Below are positions 1-8,535 of a stretch of 54,778 nt of DNA, in pieces. A program made the translations under genes and the position numbers. Below the pieces are notes generated by a model. That model made no database searches. It saw only the letters and a list, made by a program, of their open reading frames with translations, and was not told the origin of the DNA. The DNA is from Deltaproteobacteria bacterium (GTDB taxonomy: Bacteria > Myxococcota_A > Polyangia > Polyangiales > Polyangiaceae), in NCBI GenBank assembly GCA_016875405.1, contig VGRJ01000020.1:1-54778 (forward strand), given 5' to 3'. The first letter of the stretch is position 1, and every line of letters begins with the position of its first letter.

Positions 1-1977
1 CTCGACTACGAGCTCGACGACCTCGCGCGCGCGGTCACCCCGAAACTCCTCGAGGATGGCGAGGAGATCGACGAGCCCGAACTCGCCCGCCTCGACGAGC
101 GCCCAGGCGTTCGAGAGGAACCCGACCCGAGCGCGAACGTCGCTGCCACGCATCGCACGCGCGAGCGTCCTCATGGCATCGGCAGGCAGGGCGTAGCGGT
201 AGTAGCCCCGGTGGTCGTCGCTGGGGAGCACCCACGCCGCGCACGACTCGAGCTTCAGCGTCGTGACCGGACCCTCGAGCGTCGTGCACGCTCGCGAAGT
301 CTCGACGACCTCGAGCGCACCCGCGAACAGGCCGTTGCGGGGCGCGTAACGAACGCACACCGGGATCGACCACGGGCTGCCGTCGTCCGACCTCGGCAAG
401 CGCCGGTAGCGCTGCTGTTCGAGGCGGAGGCTCCCGACGCCATCGACGCAGCTCGCGGTCACGCGGACGAGCGGGACGCCCGGCTGTTCGACGAACGAGC
501 GAAAGGTGGTGCCGACATCGAGCTTTCCCTCGTCGCCGAGCGCGCGAAAGAGATCCTCCGACGACGCGCCGCCGTGCGCGTGCCGAGCGAGGTAAGCCTG
601 CACGCCGCGCTGAAAGGCACCCTCGCCGAGGTGGTCCGCGATCATCCCGAGCAGCGCGCTCCCCTTCGCATACGTGATCGGATCGAACGCCTCCTCGGCA
701 TCCTGGACCGTCCGCACGGGCTCCCGCACACGGCGCGCCGCATCGAGACCATCGAGCGCCATCACCCTCCCGAGCTGCGCGAACTCCTCGAGCTCGGCGC
801 GCGTCTCGGGGCGCCACTCGTCGGCGACGAGCGACTCGTAGTAGGACGCAAAGCCCTCGTTCAGCCAGAGATCGTCCCACCAGCGCAGCGTGACGAGGTT
901 GCCGAACCACTGGTGCGCGAGCTCGTGCGCCATCACCTGGAGCGCGTGCCGCCGCTCGAGTGCGCTCGACGTGGGATCGACGAGCAGGAGCTCCTCGCGG
1001 AACAGGATGAGCCCCGCGTTCTCCATCGCGCCCGCTTCGAAGTCGGGTACCGCCACGAGGTCGAGCTTCGAGTAGGGGTAAGGGCTACCGAAGCGCCGCT
1101 CGAACAGCTGGACCAGCTCGCTCGCCATGGCCACGACGTAGGCCCCGCGCGCCGCGAGTCCTGCGGGCGCGATCATCCGGACGGGGACGGGCTCGGTCGG
1201 TCCGTCGAAGACGTCGAAGGGCCCGACCGCAAACGCGAGCAGGTAGGTGGGCAGCGGTCGCGTCTCCTCGAAGTCCGTGCGGACGCGGGGGACTCCCGAC
1301 TCGGGATCTTCGCCGGCGTCACGCTCACGCACCGCCTTCGCGTTCGCGAACACCCGCTGGCCGCGCGGGGCGAGCACCGAGATCTCGAAGGGCACCTTGA
1401 AGCTCGGCTCGTCGAAACACGGCAAGACGCGGCGCGCATCGGCGGGCTCGAGCTGCGTGAAGAGGTAGCGCTTCCCGTCGCGCTCCGACCGGTAGAGGCC
1501 CCGCGTCGTGTCGTCGAGCGCGCCCTCGTACGCGATGCGGAGCTCGGCCTGGCCCGCGGTGATGACCTCGGGCGACTCGATGACGAGCTCCTCGGCGGAG
1601 GCCTCGGCTCCCTCGACACCAGCGGCGCGACGCATCGTGGCCCGGCCGGTGACCAGCCGGTCCCCGAACCCGAGCTCGATCTCGTTGAACGTCAGCCCGG
1701 ACGCGTGAAGCACCACCGCCCGGGTCGGGCGGACCACCTCGAGCGCGATGCGGACCTCACCGCGGAAGCGACGCCCGGCAGGGTCGACCTCGAGGGTCCA
1801 GCGATAGCGGCGGGGGCGGACCTCGTCTGGCAAGCGCCCGTCGCTGCGCGGCGGTGGAACCGCGGGGAGCTCGGCCACCTGCACCTCGGCCCGCTGCGGC
1901 GCCACGACGAGGTCGGTGCTCGGCCGACACCCGAAGGTCACGAGCGAAAACGCGAGGACCGTGAGGAGCGGCCACAT
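1..1977 (-). CDS. M1-family zinc aminopeptidase, putative lipoprotein (3' end outside window)
   Basis: Gluzincin aminopeptidase that would remove N-terminal residues from peptides. The translation shows the exopeptidase motif GAMEN at about residues 316-320 and the zinc site HELAH at 351-355 with the third ligand Glu374 in WLNEG, the exact HEXXH-x18-E spacing of family M1. Before that lies the beta-rich N-terminal domain, including the PCFDEP segment. About 659 codons are present. The C-terminal ERAP1-like helical domain is only partly seen because the gene runs off the window. The chosen ATG gives a short hydrophobic signal (WPLLTVLAFSLVTFGC) with a plausible lipobox, suggesting an envelope-anchored enzyme; an upstream TTG at 2016 is possible. 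It lies downstream of a lipoprotein gene on the same strand, separated by a hairpin. Family assignment is very secure; lipidation is inferred. Confidence 0.93.
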   Translation of the reverse strand, partial: MWPLLTVLAFSLVTFGCRPSTDLVVAPQRAEVQVAELPAVPPPRSDGRLPDEVRPRRYRWTLEVDPAGRRFRGEVRIALEVVRPTRAVVLHASGLTFNEIELGFGDRLVTGRATMRRAAGVEGAEASAEELVIESPEVITAGQAELRIAYEGALDDTTRGLYRSERDGKRYLFTQLEPADARRVLPCFDEPSFKVPFEISVLAPRGQRVFANAKAVRERDAGEDPESGVPRVRTDFEETRPLPTYLLAFAVGPFDVFDGPTEPVPVRMIAPAGLAARGAYVVAMASELVQLFERRFGSPYPYSKLDLVAVPDFEAGAMENAGLILFREELLLVDPTSSALERRHALQVMAHELAHQWFGNLVTLRWWDDLWLNEGFASYYESLVADEWRPETRAELEEFAQLGRVMALDGLDAARRVREPVRTVQDAEEAFDPITYAKGSALLGMIADHLGEGAFQRGVQAYLARHAHGGASSEDLFRALGDEGKLDVGTTFRSFVEQPGVPLVRVTASCVDGVGSLRLEQQRYRRLPRSDDGSPWSIPVCVRYAPRNGLFAGALEVVETSRACTTLEGPVTTLKLESCAAWVLPSDDHRGYYRYALPADAMRTLARAMRGSDVRARVGFLSNAWALVEAGEFGLVDLLAILEEFRGDRAREVVELVVE

Positions 1978-2052
1978 ACCGCGAGGAGCGTCCGCCGCGG
2001 AGGCGCGCTGCGTCAAGCGGAGTCGCGCACGTCGCGGTCCCTCGAGACACGC

Positions 2053-2088
2053 GAGCCCGCCGGATCGCGGGGGCGATCGGGCGGGCTC
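2053..2088. terminator. strong inverted repeat between two minus-strand genes
   Basis: Two 16-base arms (2053-2068 and 2073-2088) match with one mismatch and are separated by GGGG. The hairpin lies between the stop of the cysteine-rich lipoprotein gene (2125) and the start of the M1 peptidase gene (1977). No clear T-run follows on either strand, so it may be an imperfect terminator, an mRNA-stabilising hairpin or a small repeated intergenic element. Confidence 0.5.
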
Positions 2089-2124
2089 GGGACGGCCTCG
2101 GGCGCCGCGCTCGGTTCGTTCGGA

Positions 2125-3978
2125 TCAACCCGTGCCGGGCACCGTCGCGTTCGTCAGCCACTTGAAGCCATCGAGGATCGCGAGCGAATCGAAATTTGAA
2201 TCACCCACGTCCCAGATCACGATCCGCAGCTCGACGATGTCGCCCGGGATGACATTCCCGGCCGTCGTGAGCCAGAACGAACCTCCGCCGATGACGCAGC
2301 CGCTCGACGTCGCTTCGAATCCCGTGCCGACGAGCTGACCGGCGCCGAGCGAGCATGAAGCCTTCGACACGTCCTGCTCCCAGCACGTGGGGTTCTCGGC
2401 CTCTGTCTGGCAGACGCTGAAGAGCGGCGTCCCGGCCGCGACGTTGATGCCGATCGGAAACTTCGACTTCCCGTCGCTGTAGGTCATCAAGTTCTTGTCG
2501 GGCGGGTTCGGGATCGGCTGCGGCGTGCCGCCCGGCGTGTTCACGAGCGCGACGAACTGGTCGTTGAAGTTCGAGCAGACGAACTCGGGATACTCGGCCG
2601 ACATGAAGTAGCTGTTGAAGCTGAAGGCCTTCGCGTTCGTCGGTGCGCGGAGCTTCAGGTAGAGCATCACCGAGTCGTTCGCCTCGGAGGGCATCCCGCT
2701 ATTGCCGGAGCCGCAGTTCGGCGCGACCGGCAGTTCGTTCGCCTTCTTGAGCGGTGGGTTCGCCGTCGTGAACCAGTCCTTGATGCAGAGCGGGTCGCTG
2801 CAGCCTGAAATGTCGGCCGAGCTGCCGAAGGAGTCGTGCTTGTTCGAGACGTTGGAGCCGGTCGGCGTGCCACCGTTGGGGCCGGGCATGGTCTGCGTCG
2901 CGTCCGCGGCGATGCCGCTCGACAACACGACCGTACGGCTGCCCTCGAGGGTCGCGGGGTTGATACTGCCAAAGCTCGCGCGGATCGAGTGCGCGTCGGT
3001 GTCGACCATCGGCGTACCGTCGGCGTGGAGGAGCTTGGCCTCGAGCAGGCCCCAAGTCTTGTCCTGGAGCTTGCTCGGCATCAGCGTCGTCGCGCGGCAG
3101 ATCCCGAGCGCCTTGGCGTAATCGACCGGAGCCGATGAGTTCGAGGCGAGCCCCTCGTCACACGGGAGCGCGTCCGTCTTGTCGAACAGGTCGATCAGGT
3201 TGTTGCAGTTGTCGTCGATGCCGTTCCCGACAACCTCGATCGCGCCCGGGTTCACGAGCTCGGGCTCGAGGCCGCAGAAGCCCGTCTTGTCGCAGCAGTC
3301 CCCATCGGCCTGGAGCCATCCGTCGCCGTCGCAGTCGGTGGTCGTCGGGTCGCAGATGATGCACTTGCCGTCGACGCAGTCCTGGCCGAGGCCGCACGCG
3401 GTGCCGCACCCGCCGCAGTTCGCCTCATCCTTCTTCAGATCGAAGCAAGCGTCGCCGCACTTCTCGAGGCCGAGGCCGCAGTTCGTGACGCAGACGCCGG
3501 AGGAGCAGAGCTCCTCGGCCGTGCAGGCCTTGCCGCACTCGCCGCAGTTCTTCGGGTCATTGCCCGCGTCAACGCAGACGCCGCTGCAGACCTTCCCACC
3601 GCCGGCCTCGCAGCTCAGCGCGCAGGTGCCGTTCGCGCAGACCTCGCCGGCGCCACAGGCGGCTCCGCAAGCGCCGCAGTGAGCGGGGCTGCTCGACGTG
3701 TCGACGCACGCGCCGTCGCACGAGGTCGTTCCCCCAGGGCAGGCTGCCGCGCACTGCCCTTGAATGCAGACGCCGCTGTCGCAGACGTTGCCGCAGGCGC
3801 CGCAGTTCGAAGGGTCGAACGCGAGCACCGTACAGGTCGTCCCGCATGCCGTCGTGCCAGCGCCGCACGACTCGCCGTCCTTGCCACCTTCCGCGGCACA
3901 GCCGGCCGCGAAGGCCACCGCCGCCACGACCATCCCGATGCCGAGCCGCGCGGCTCGGAGCTTCCAATCGCGCACCAT
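2125..3978 (-). CDS. Cys-rich surface lipoprotein with MopE-like metal-binding motif and choice-of-anchor-L-type domain
   Basis: The chosen ATG is preceded by an AAGGAGAG ribosome binding site and gives a signal peptide ending in the lipobox AAGC (Cys at about residue 25). Four tandem modules of the form CGxCGxxC...C then follow, roughly residues 35-210. Next comes an acidic DCDGDGW...GNGIDDNCNN segment resembling the putative metal-binding motif found in MopE and many myxobacterial proteins. The C-terminal half contains the aromatic-rich pattern (SFNSYFMSAEYPEFVCSNFND) typical of choice-of-anchor L domains. It is probably an outer-membrane or surface-exposed lipoprotein. Its binding partner and role are unknown. 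The gene is monocistronic-looking, with 105 bases to the next upstream gene. Architecture is clear; the exact domain names are from memory. Confidence 0.85.
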   Translation of the reverse strand: MVRDWKLRAARLGIGMVVAAVAFAAGCAAEGGKDGESCGAGTTACGTTCTVLAFDPSNCGACGNVCDSGVCIQGQCAAACPGGTTSCDGACVDTSSSPAHCGACGAACGAGEVCANGTCALSCEAGGGKVCSGVCVDAGNDPKNCGECGKACTAEELCSSGVCVTNCGLGLEKCGDACFDLKKDEANCGGCGTACGLGQDCVDGKCIICDPTTTDCDGDGWLQADGDCCDKTGFCGLEPELVNPGAIEVVGNGIDDNCNNLIDLFDKTDALPCDEGLASNSSAPVDYAKALGICRATTLMPSKLQDKTWGLLEAKLLHADGTPMVDTDAHSIRASFGSINPATLEGSRTVVLSSGIAADATQTMPGPNGGTPTGSNVSNKHDSFGSSADISGCSDPLCIKDWFTTANPPLKKANELPVAPNCGSGNSGMPSEANDSVMLYLKLRAPTNAKAFSFNSYFMSAEYPEFVCSNFNDQFVALVNTPGGTPQPIPNPPDKNLMTYSDGKSKFPIGINVAAGTPLFSVCQTEAENPTCWEQDVSKASCSLGAGQLVGTGFEATSSGCVIGGGSFWLTTAGNVIPGDIVELRIVIWDVGDSNFDSLAILDGFKWLTNATVPGTG

Positions 3979-4083
3979 GAGCTCTCCTTCCGCGGCAGCG
4001 GGCAGAGCATCCGGACGACGCTCCGCCGCGTGGACCACGTTCGGCGGTCGCTAGGCGAGTTCGAAGACGAAGGCAAGCGCGCG

Positions 4084-5184
4084 TTACGGAGGAGCGAAGC
4101 CGAGCGCGCGCGCCTGCGCGGGGCCGCCGTCGCGCCTGCGCCACAAGAAGCCGTCGAGCGCGTAGTGCACCGCCTGCGGCAGCGCGAGCAATGGCACCAC
4201 GAACGCTCGTGCCCGCGCGTCGAGCGAGCGCCCCTCGCCAAAGAGCCACTCGCGATCGTGCCAGACGAGGCGATCCCAGCCGAGCTCCTCGACGAAGGCG
4301 AGGGCGAGCGCGACAGCGAAGAAGGCCACGAAGCCACCTCGCGCGATGCGACCGACGAGGCCCTCGGGGCGCTCGGCGCCGCGCGCCTCGGCGTAGCCCC
4401 AGACGAGCGCGATGTATGGCAGACCGTGCAAGGTGACGTTGGAGACCGTGAACGTGACGTCGTCATCGAAGGTGACGATGCCGATCCACCAGACGAGCGC
4501 GGTCGACACCACCACGACGTGCTTCGACCACAGGGTGCGCCCGCGCCGCGCAAGGGTCACCGCCCGCGAGACGTACGCGACCGCGACCAACCCGTAGAGC
4601 GCTTCGGCGAAGGGCAGCGCGCTCGCCGCCAAGGCGCGGCTCCGCGCCGAGTCGACGAAATCGCCCGCGACGAACCAATGAAAGGCCCTCGGCATGCGCG
4701 CGTGCCAAGCAAGGAGCGGGACGCCGGTCGCGAGGTAGATCGCCGCGTCGTCGAGCCAGCGGTCGAGGCGGCCTGAACCTCCGGCGCGCGCGCGACCGAC
4801 CGCGACCCACCCGATCTGTTGCCGGACGAAGTGAAAGACCGCGACGTAGGCGAGCACGCGCCAGAACCAGGCGTGCGACACGAGGTGCAGCGCGACGCCG
4901 CCGACGTAGCAGGCGAGTGGCAACCCGAGGTAGAGCGCGCGACGTCGGGCCACCTCCTCGCGATCGAGGTAGGTGCGGAAGAGCGTCGTCCAGACGTGCG
5001 CAACGTCGAGCCCGAGGACGAAGACGAGCCAGAGCCCATCGGAGAGGCGCCCCTCGGCCAGCGGGCGGAGCGCGACCCCAAGGCCCAGGGCGAGGGCGGC
5101 AGAGCCGCCGAACACGACGACATCGCGCCGCGTCGACTCTCCCCGGCTCGCCGGCCGTACCGGCGCCTCGAGCCCCGACGTCAC
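4084..5184 (-). CDS. polytopic integral membrane protein of unknown function
   Basis: A 366-residue protein with about eight to ten hydrophobic segments. Noticeable conserved-looking stretches are HFVRQQIGWVAV in the middle and LLALPQAVHYALDGFLWRR near the end, with several intramembrane His and Trp residues. I do not recognise the family. The start is a GTG that overlaps the TGA of the upstream DUF350 gene, so translation is almost certainly coupled to it. That pairing suggests a joint membrane function, but nothing in the sequence defines a substrate. Confidence 0.8.
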   Translation of the reverse strand: MTSGLEAPVRPASRGESTRRDVVVFGGSAALALGLGVALRPLAEGRLSDGLWLVFVLGLDVAHVWTTLFRTYLDREEVARRRALYLGLPLACYVGGVALHLVSHAWFWRVLAYVAVFHFVRQQIGWVAVGRARAGGSGRLDRWLDDAAIYLATGVPLLAWHARMPRAFHWFVAGDFVDSARSRALAASALPFAEALYGLVAVAYVSRAVTLARRGRTLWSKHVVVVSTALVWWIGIVTFDDDVTFTVSNVTLHGLPYIALVWGYAEARGAERPEGLVGRIARGGFVAFFAVALALAFVEELGWDRLVWHDREWLFGEGRSLDARARAFVVPLLALPQAVHYALDGFLWRRRDGGPAQARALGFAPP

Positions 5185-5438
5185 CCCTGAATCGCGGCGG
5201 CGATGATGATCGCGAGGCCGATGATGACCGACCCGACGATGATGCCGAGGGCGATGTTCTGATCCTCCTCGATCTCCTTGCGGATCGAGAACGGCGAGAT
5301 CTTGGTCATCAAGAAGAACGCGATGAGGAAGGCCACGAGGCCGATGCCGACGAAGGCCGCCGACTCGACGAGGTGGCGGATGAAGCGCGACGAGCCGTCC
5401 AGCTCAGCGGCCTGTGCGAGCAAGTGGCGATGGTCCAT
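5181..5438 (-). CDS. small DUF350-type membrane protein
   Basis: An 85-residue protein with two transmembrane helices (about residues 27-45 and 62-82). They are joined by a short loop containing the SPFSIRKEIEEDQNIALG pattern typical of a single DUF350 (UPF0719) unit. Many family members carry two such units, so this is a half-size form. GGAGG lies just upstream of the ATG. It is the first gene of a two-gene unit and overlaps the next gene by four bases. The function of DUF350 proteins is unknown. Confidence 0.8.
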   Translation of the reverse strand: MDHRHLLAQAAELDGSSRFIRHLVESAAFVGIGLVAFLIAFFLMTKISPFSIRKEIEEDQNIALGIIVGSVIIGLAIIIAAAIQG

Positions 5439-5541
5439 GTCGGTCAGTCCTCCAGCGCCGCGAGCCTACCACCGACTCGCTTCGTCCACCGAGATCGTTC
5501 CGCGCCGCGGCGGATGGCGATACCGGCGGGGTCGAGGTATC

Positions 5542-6402
5542 GTGCCGGCCGTGTCGCGAACCGAGAGGCTCCTCGCCCACGCTGCGGCGCTCGGGGTCAT
5601 GCTCTTCGGCGCCGGGTGTCACGCCTCGCTGCCGGGCCCTGCGACTTGCGATGCGTCAAGCCCGTGCCGGGAGGGCGAGTCCTGCTCGCTCGGTCGCTGT
5701 CGCGACGCGGGGAGCCTTCCGGCGTCGACGCTCGCGACTCGACTCCAGCTCCGGCCGACGGGCTGGCGCCTGCGCGGCGCGCCTCCGCTCCGAGACGGCG
5801 GCGCGACGCTGGAGGAGCTCGTCGTCGACGCAGAGCGCGGCGAGACCCGGCTGGTCCTCGAGTTTGGCTCCCTACCCTTCGCGCGCTGGCCTGCGACCGC
5901 AAAGGCGAGGGCGGCGGAGCCCTCGAGCGCATCGCTCGAGGGGCGGCCGATCGAGCGAGCGCTGGTGGTGTTCGAGCCGCAGAGGACCTCGGACGCCACC
6001 TTTGGGCTCATCGACGTCGAGGTCGCCCTCGAGTCTGCATCCCGACCGCGCGAGGACGCGTCGGTCGAGGGGCCGCGCGAGGCGCGAGCGAGCCTTCCGA
6101 TGCGCCTCGGCGCCTTCGTCGCGACGCCTGGGGCGCCGCTCGTGCTCGACGTGACGGAGCTCGTGAGAGCCTGGGAGCGGGAGCACCGCGGCGCCGCGAG
6201 CCTCGAGGTCGGCGCGCTGCCGAGGGCGGGCGTGCGCGCGAGCTATGCGCTCGGGCGCCTCGACGCGGGGTCGCCGCGACTCGACGTGTACCTCGCCCCG
6301 AGCGACGACGAGCGGGCCGCCGCTCGCGCAGGCGCCCAGACGAGGAGCGCGAGCCCCGGGCGCGACGAGGACCGAGAGCCGCGCGAGGAGGAGGCCGAGT
6401 GA
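5542..6402 (+). CDS. lipoprotein with DNRLRE-like domain
   Basis: About 286 residues. The frame is open further upstream, but coding sense begins at GTG 5542 (GAGG just before it) or GTG 5551. Either start gives a signal peptide with lipobox FGAGC. A small Cys cluster (CDASSPCREGESCSLGRC) follows. The rest resembles a DNRLRE-type beta-sandwich: a paired pattern ending in LVLDVTELVRAWEREHRG...LEVGAL...SPRLDVYL. It is likely a surface-anchored protein. Its stop overlaps the GTG of the downstream ABC ATPase (GTGA), so it is co-translated with the ABC pair; it has no substrate-binding-protein signature. The family call is moderate. Confidence 0.7.
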   Translation: MPAVSRTERLLAHAAALGVMLFGAGCHASLPGPATCDASSPCREGESCSLGRCRDAGSLPASTLATRLQLRPTGWRLRGAPPLRDGGATLEELVVDAERGETRLVLEFGSLPFARWPATAKARAAEPSSASLEGRPIERALVVFEPQRTSDATFGLIDVEVALESASRPREDASVEGPREARASLPMRLGAFVATPGAPLVLDVTELVRAWEREHRGAASLEVGALPRAGVRASYALGRLDAGSPRLDVYLAPSDDERAAARAGAQTRSASPGRDEDREPREEEAE

Positions 6403-7403
6403 GCCTGACGCAACTCGTCGACGACGCCCCCCGACTGAGCGTGAGCGGGCTCACGATCGAGCTCCCGACGCCCTCCGGCGGGGGGAGGACGCGCGTCGTC
6501 GAGGACGTGTCCTTCGAGGTCCGCGCGGGCGAGACCTTGGCGCTTCTCGGTGAGTCGGGCGCGGGCAAGACGATGACGGCGCGCGCGCTTCCGCGCCTCT
6601 TGCCCGACGGTGCCTCGGTCCGCGGGCGGATCGTGCTCGACGGTGTTGCCCTCGAGCAGCTCGACGAGCGCGCGATGACGGCCGTGCGCGGGCGCAAGGT
6701 AGGCTTCGTGTTCCAGGATCCTGCGGCCGCAATGAACCCGATGTACTCGGCGGGGTGGCACGTGACCGAAGCCGTGAAGCTGGCCTTCGACGTCCGCGGG
6801 CGCGACGCGCGCACCCGCGCGGAGAGGCTCCTCGAGCGCGTCGGGTTCCCGAGCGCGCGCTTCGACGCTTACCCGCACGAACTCTCGGGCGGAATGCGTC
6901 AGCGCGTGATGATCGCGACCGCGCTCGCCGGTGAGCCGCAGCTCCTCATCGCCGACGAACCGACGACGGCGCTCGACGTGATCGCCGCCGCCGAGGTACG
7001 AGGCCTGCTCGCGGAGCTCGCCGCGGAGCGCGCGCTCGCGATCCTGCTCATCTCGCACGACGTCGGGACGATCGCCGAGCTCTCCACGAGCGTCGCGGTC
7101 ATGTACGCCGGCGAGATCGTCGAGCGCGGTGCGACGGTCGACGTCCTTGGCACCCCGCGGCACCCCTACACGCGAGCTCTCCTTGGATGCTTGCCTCCCG
7201 ACGCGCCCCGTCCCCGCCGTGCCCCTCGGCTGCCGCTCGCCGTGATTCCCCCAGGAGAGCGCAGCGCGCACGAGGGCTGCCGCTTCGCCAGCCGCTGCGG
7301 GGACGTCGAGGATCGCTGCGAGCGCGCGCACCCCGAGCTCGTCCGCTTGCGACACCGCGACGTTCGCTGCCTGCTCGCCGATGGCACGGAGGAGACCCGA
7401 TGA
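6399..7403 (+). CDS. oligopeptide/dipeptide-type ABC transporter ATP-binding protein (DppD/OppD-like)
   Basis: A 334-residue ATPase that would energise a peptide-type ABC importer at the inner membrane. Walker A GESGAGKT is at 51-58, the signature LSGGM at about 162-166, and Walker B LLIADE at about 182-187, followed by the switch SHD. The C-terminal extension has HPYTRALL and the Cys pattern CRFASRC...C...C, characteristic of the oligopeptide/nickel subfamily, where it can bind an iron-sulfur cluster. The GTG start overlaps the previous stop. The gene is followed with a 4-base overlap by its DppF-like partner. No permease or substrate-binding protein gene lies beside it, so the transporter's other parts must be elsewhere. 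Confidence 0.9.
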   Translation: MSLTQLVDDAPRLSVSGLTIELPTPSGGGRTRVVEDVSFEVRAGETLALLGESGAGKTMTARALPRLLPDGASVRGRIVLDGVALEQLDERAMTAVRGRKVGFVFQDPAAAMNPMYSAGWHVTEAVKLAFDVRGRDARTRAERLLERVGFPSARFDAYPHELSGGMRQRVMIATALAGEPQLLIADEPTTALDVIAAAEVRGLLAELAAERALAILLISHDVGTIAELSTSVAVMYAGEIVERGATVDVLGTPRHPYTRALLGCLPPDAPRPRRAPRLPLAVIPPGERSAHEGCRFASRCGDVEDRCERAHPELVRLRHRDVRCLLADGTEETR

Positions 7404-8494
7404 GCGGCGCGGATCCGCGAGGCATGGACGCTGCCGACGACGAGCCGCTCGAGCCACCGACCGTCGAGGCCACCGACGCTCCCACCGAGGGGCGCGCCCG
7501 GTCGAAGGATCCCGCGCGAGCGCTCGTCTACGTGCAGAAGCTATCGAAGGTGTACGCCACGCGGCGGAGCTTGTTCCGTGCTCCAGAGCTCCTCCACGCG
7601 CTGAGCGGCGTGAGCTTTTACCTAAAGCCCAAGGAGACCCTCGGGATCATCGGCGAGTCGGGCTCGGGTAAGAGCACCCTCGCGCGCGCGGTCCTCAGAC
7701 TGACGGAGCCCACGCTCGGGCGCGTCGTCTTCGACGGACTCGACCTGATGGCGCTGTCACCGCGAGAGCTGCGGGCGCAGCGCCGTCGAATGCAGATCGT
7801 CCTGCAGAACCCCGCGACCGCGCTCGCGCCGCACATGACGCTCTCGGAGCTCGTGGCCGAGGGGATCGACGCGTTCGGCCTCGCGGCCAGCCGAAAGGAT
7901 CGGCTCGAGCAGGTCGTCGGCTACTGCCATCGCGTCGGGCTAGACGAGCGGCTCCTCGAGCGCTATCCGCACGAGCTCTCGGGCGGCCAGCGGCAGCGCG
8001 TGGCGCTCGCTCGAGCGCTCGCCGTCGGCCCTGAGTTCCTCGTGCTCGACGAGCCGACGAGCGCGCTCGATGTATCGGTGCAGGCCCAGGTATTGAACCT
8101 CCTCGGCGAGCTCCAGCGAGAGCTCGGCCTGACGCAGCTCTTCATCTCGCACGATCTGCGCGTGATCCAGCACGTGAGCGACCGCATCGGCGTCATGTAC
8201 TTCGGCAAGCTCGTCGAGCTCGGCCGCGCGCACGACGTCGTCACGCGACGACACCATCCGTACACCCGCGCGCTCTTCGACGCCCTGCCCGCCCGAGACG
8301 GGACGCGCCGCTCGCTTCCGATCGTCACCTCACGGGAGGCTCCCGATCCGAGCGCACCCCCGCGTGGCTGTGCGTTCTTCTCGCGTTGCTCACGCGCCGA
8401 GGCCGGGCGCTGCGACGTCGAGGAGCCGCCGCTCGCCGAGACGGCGCCACGCAGTCGGCACCGCGTGGCCTGCTGGTTTCCGCACGAGGCTTGA
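7400..8494 (+). CDS. oligopeptide/dipeptide-type ABC transporter ATP-binding protein (DppF/OppF-like)
   Basis: A 364-residue partner ATPase of the preceding gene. ATG overlaps the upstream TGA (ATGA); the frame is open further upstream but that is not coding. It has Walker A GESGSGKST at about 85-93, signature LSGGQ at 193-197, Walker B FLVLDE at 213-218, and the C-terminal HPYTRALFDALP region with the Cys motif CAFFSRCSRAEAGRC. A roughly 40-residue acidic N-terminal extension is longer than in typical OppF. It would form a heterodimeric ATPase with the DppD-like subunit. Confidence 0.9.
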   Translation: MSGADPRGMDAADDEPLEPPTVEATDAPTEGRARSKDPARALVYVQKLSKVYATRRSLFRAPELLHALSGVSFYLKPKETLGIIGESGSGKSTLARAVLRLTEPTLGRVVFDGLDLMALSPRELRAQRRRMQIVLQNPATALAPHMTLSELVAEGIDAFGLAASRKDRLEQVVGYCHRVGLDERLLERYPHELSGGQRQRVALARALAVGPEFLVLDEPTSALDVSVQAQVLNLLGELQRELGLTQLFISHDLRVIQHVSDRIGVMYFGKLVELGRAHDVVTRRHHPYTRALFDALPARDGTRRSLPIVTSREAPDPSAPPRGCAFFSRCSRAEAGRCDVEEPPLAETAPRSRHRVACWFPHEA

Positions 8495-8535
8495 GTGCTC
8501 CGCGGCGCGCCCCGTGATAAGCGGAGCGGGTCACG

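Noticed and set aside
211-2199. 662-residue open frame on the plus strand
   Set aside because: It is antisense to the M1 aminopeptidase, whose HEXXH-x18-E and GAMEN motifs prove the minus strand. Composition is Arg/Glu/Leu-rich as in GC-driven shadows.
4917-6398. N-terminal extension of the DppD-like ATPase
   Set aside because: It overlaps the DUF350, membrane-protein and lipoprotein genes, and the GTG at 6399 overlaps the previous stop as expected for coupling.
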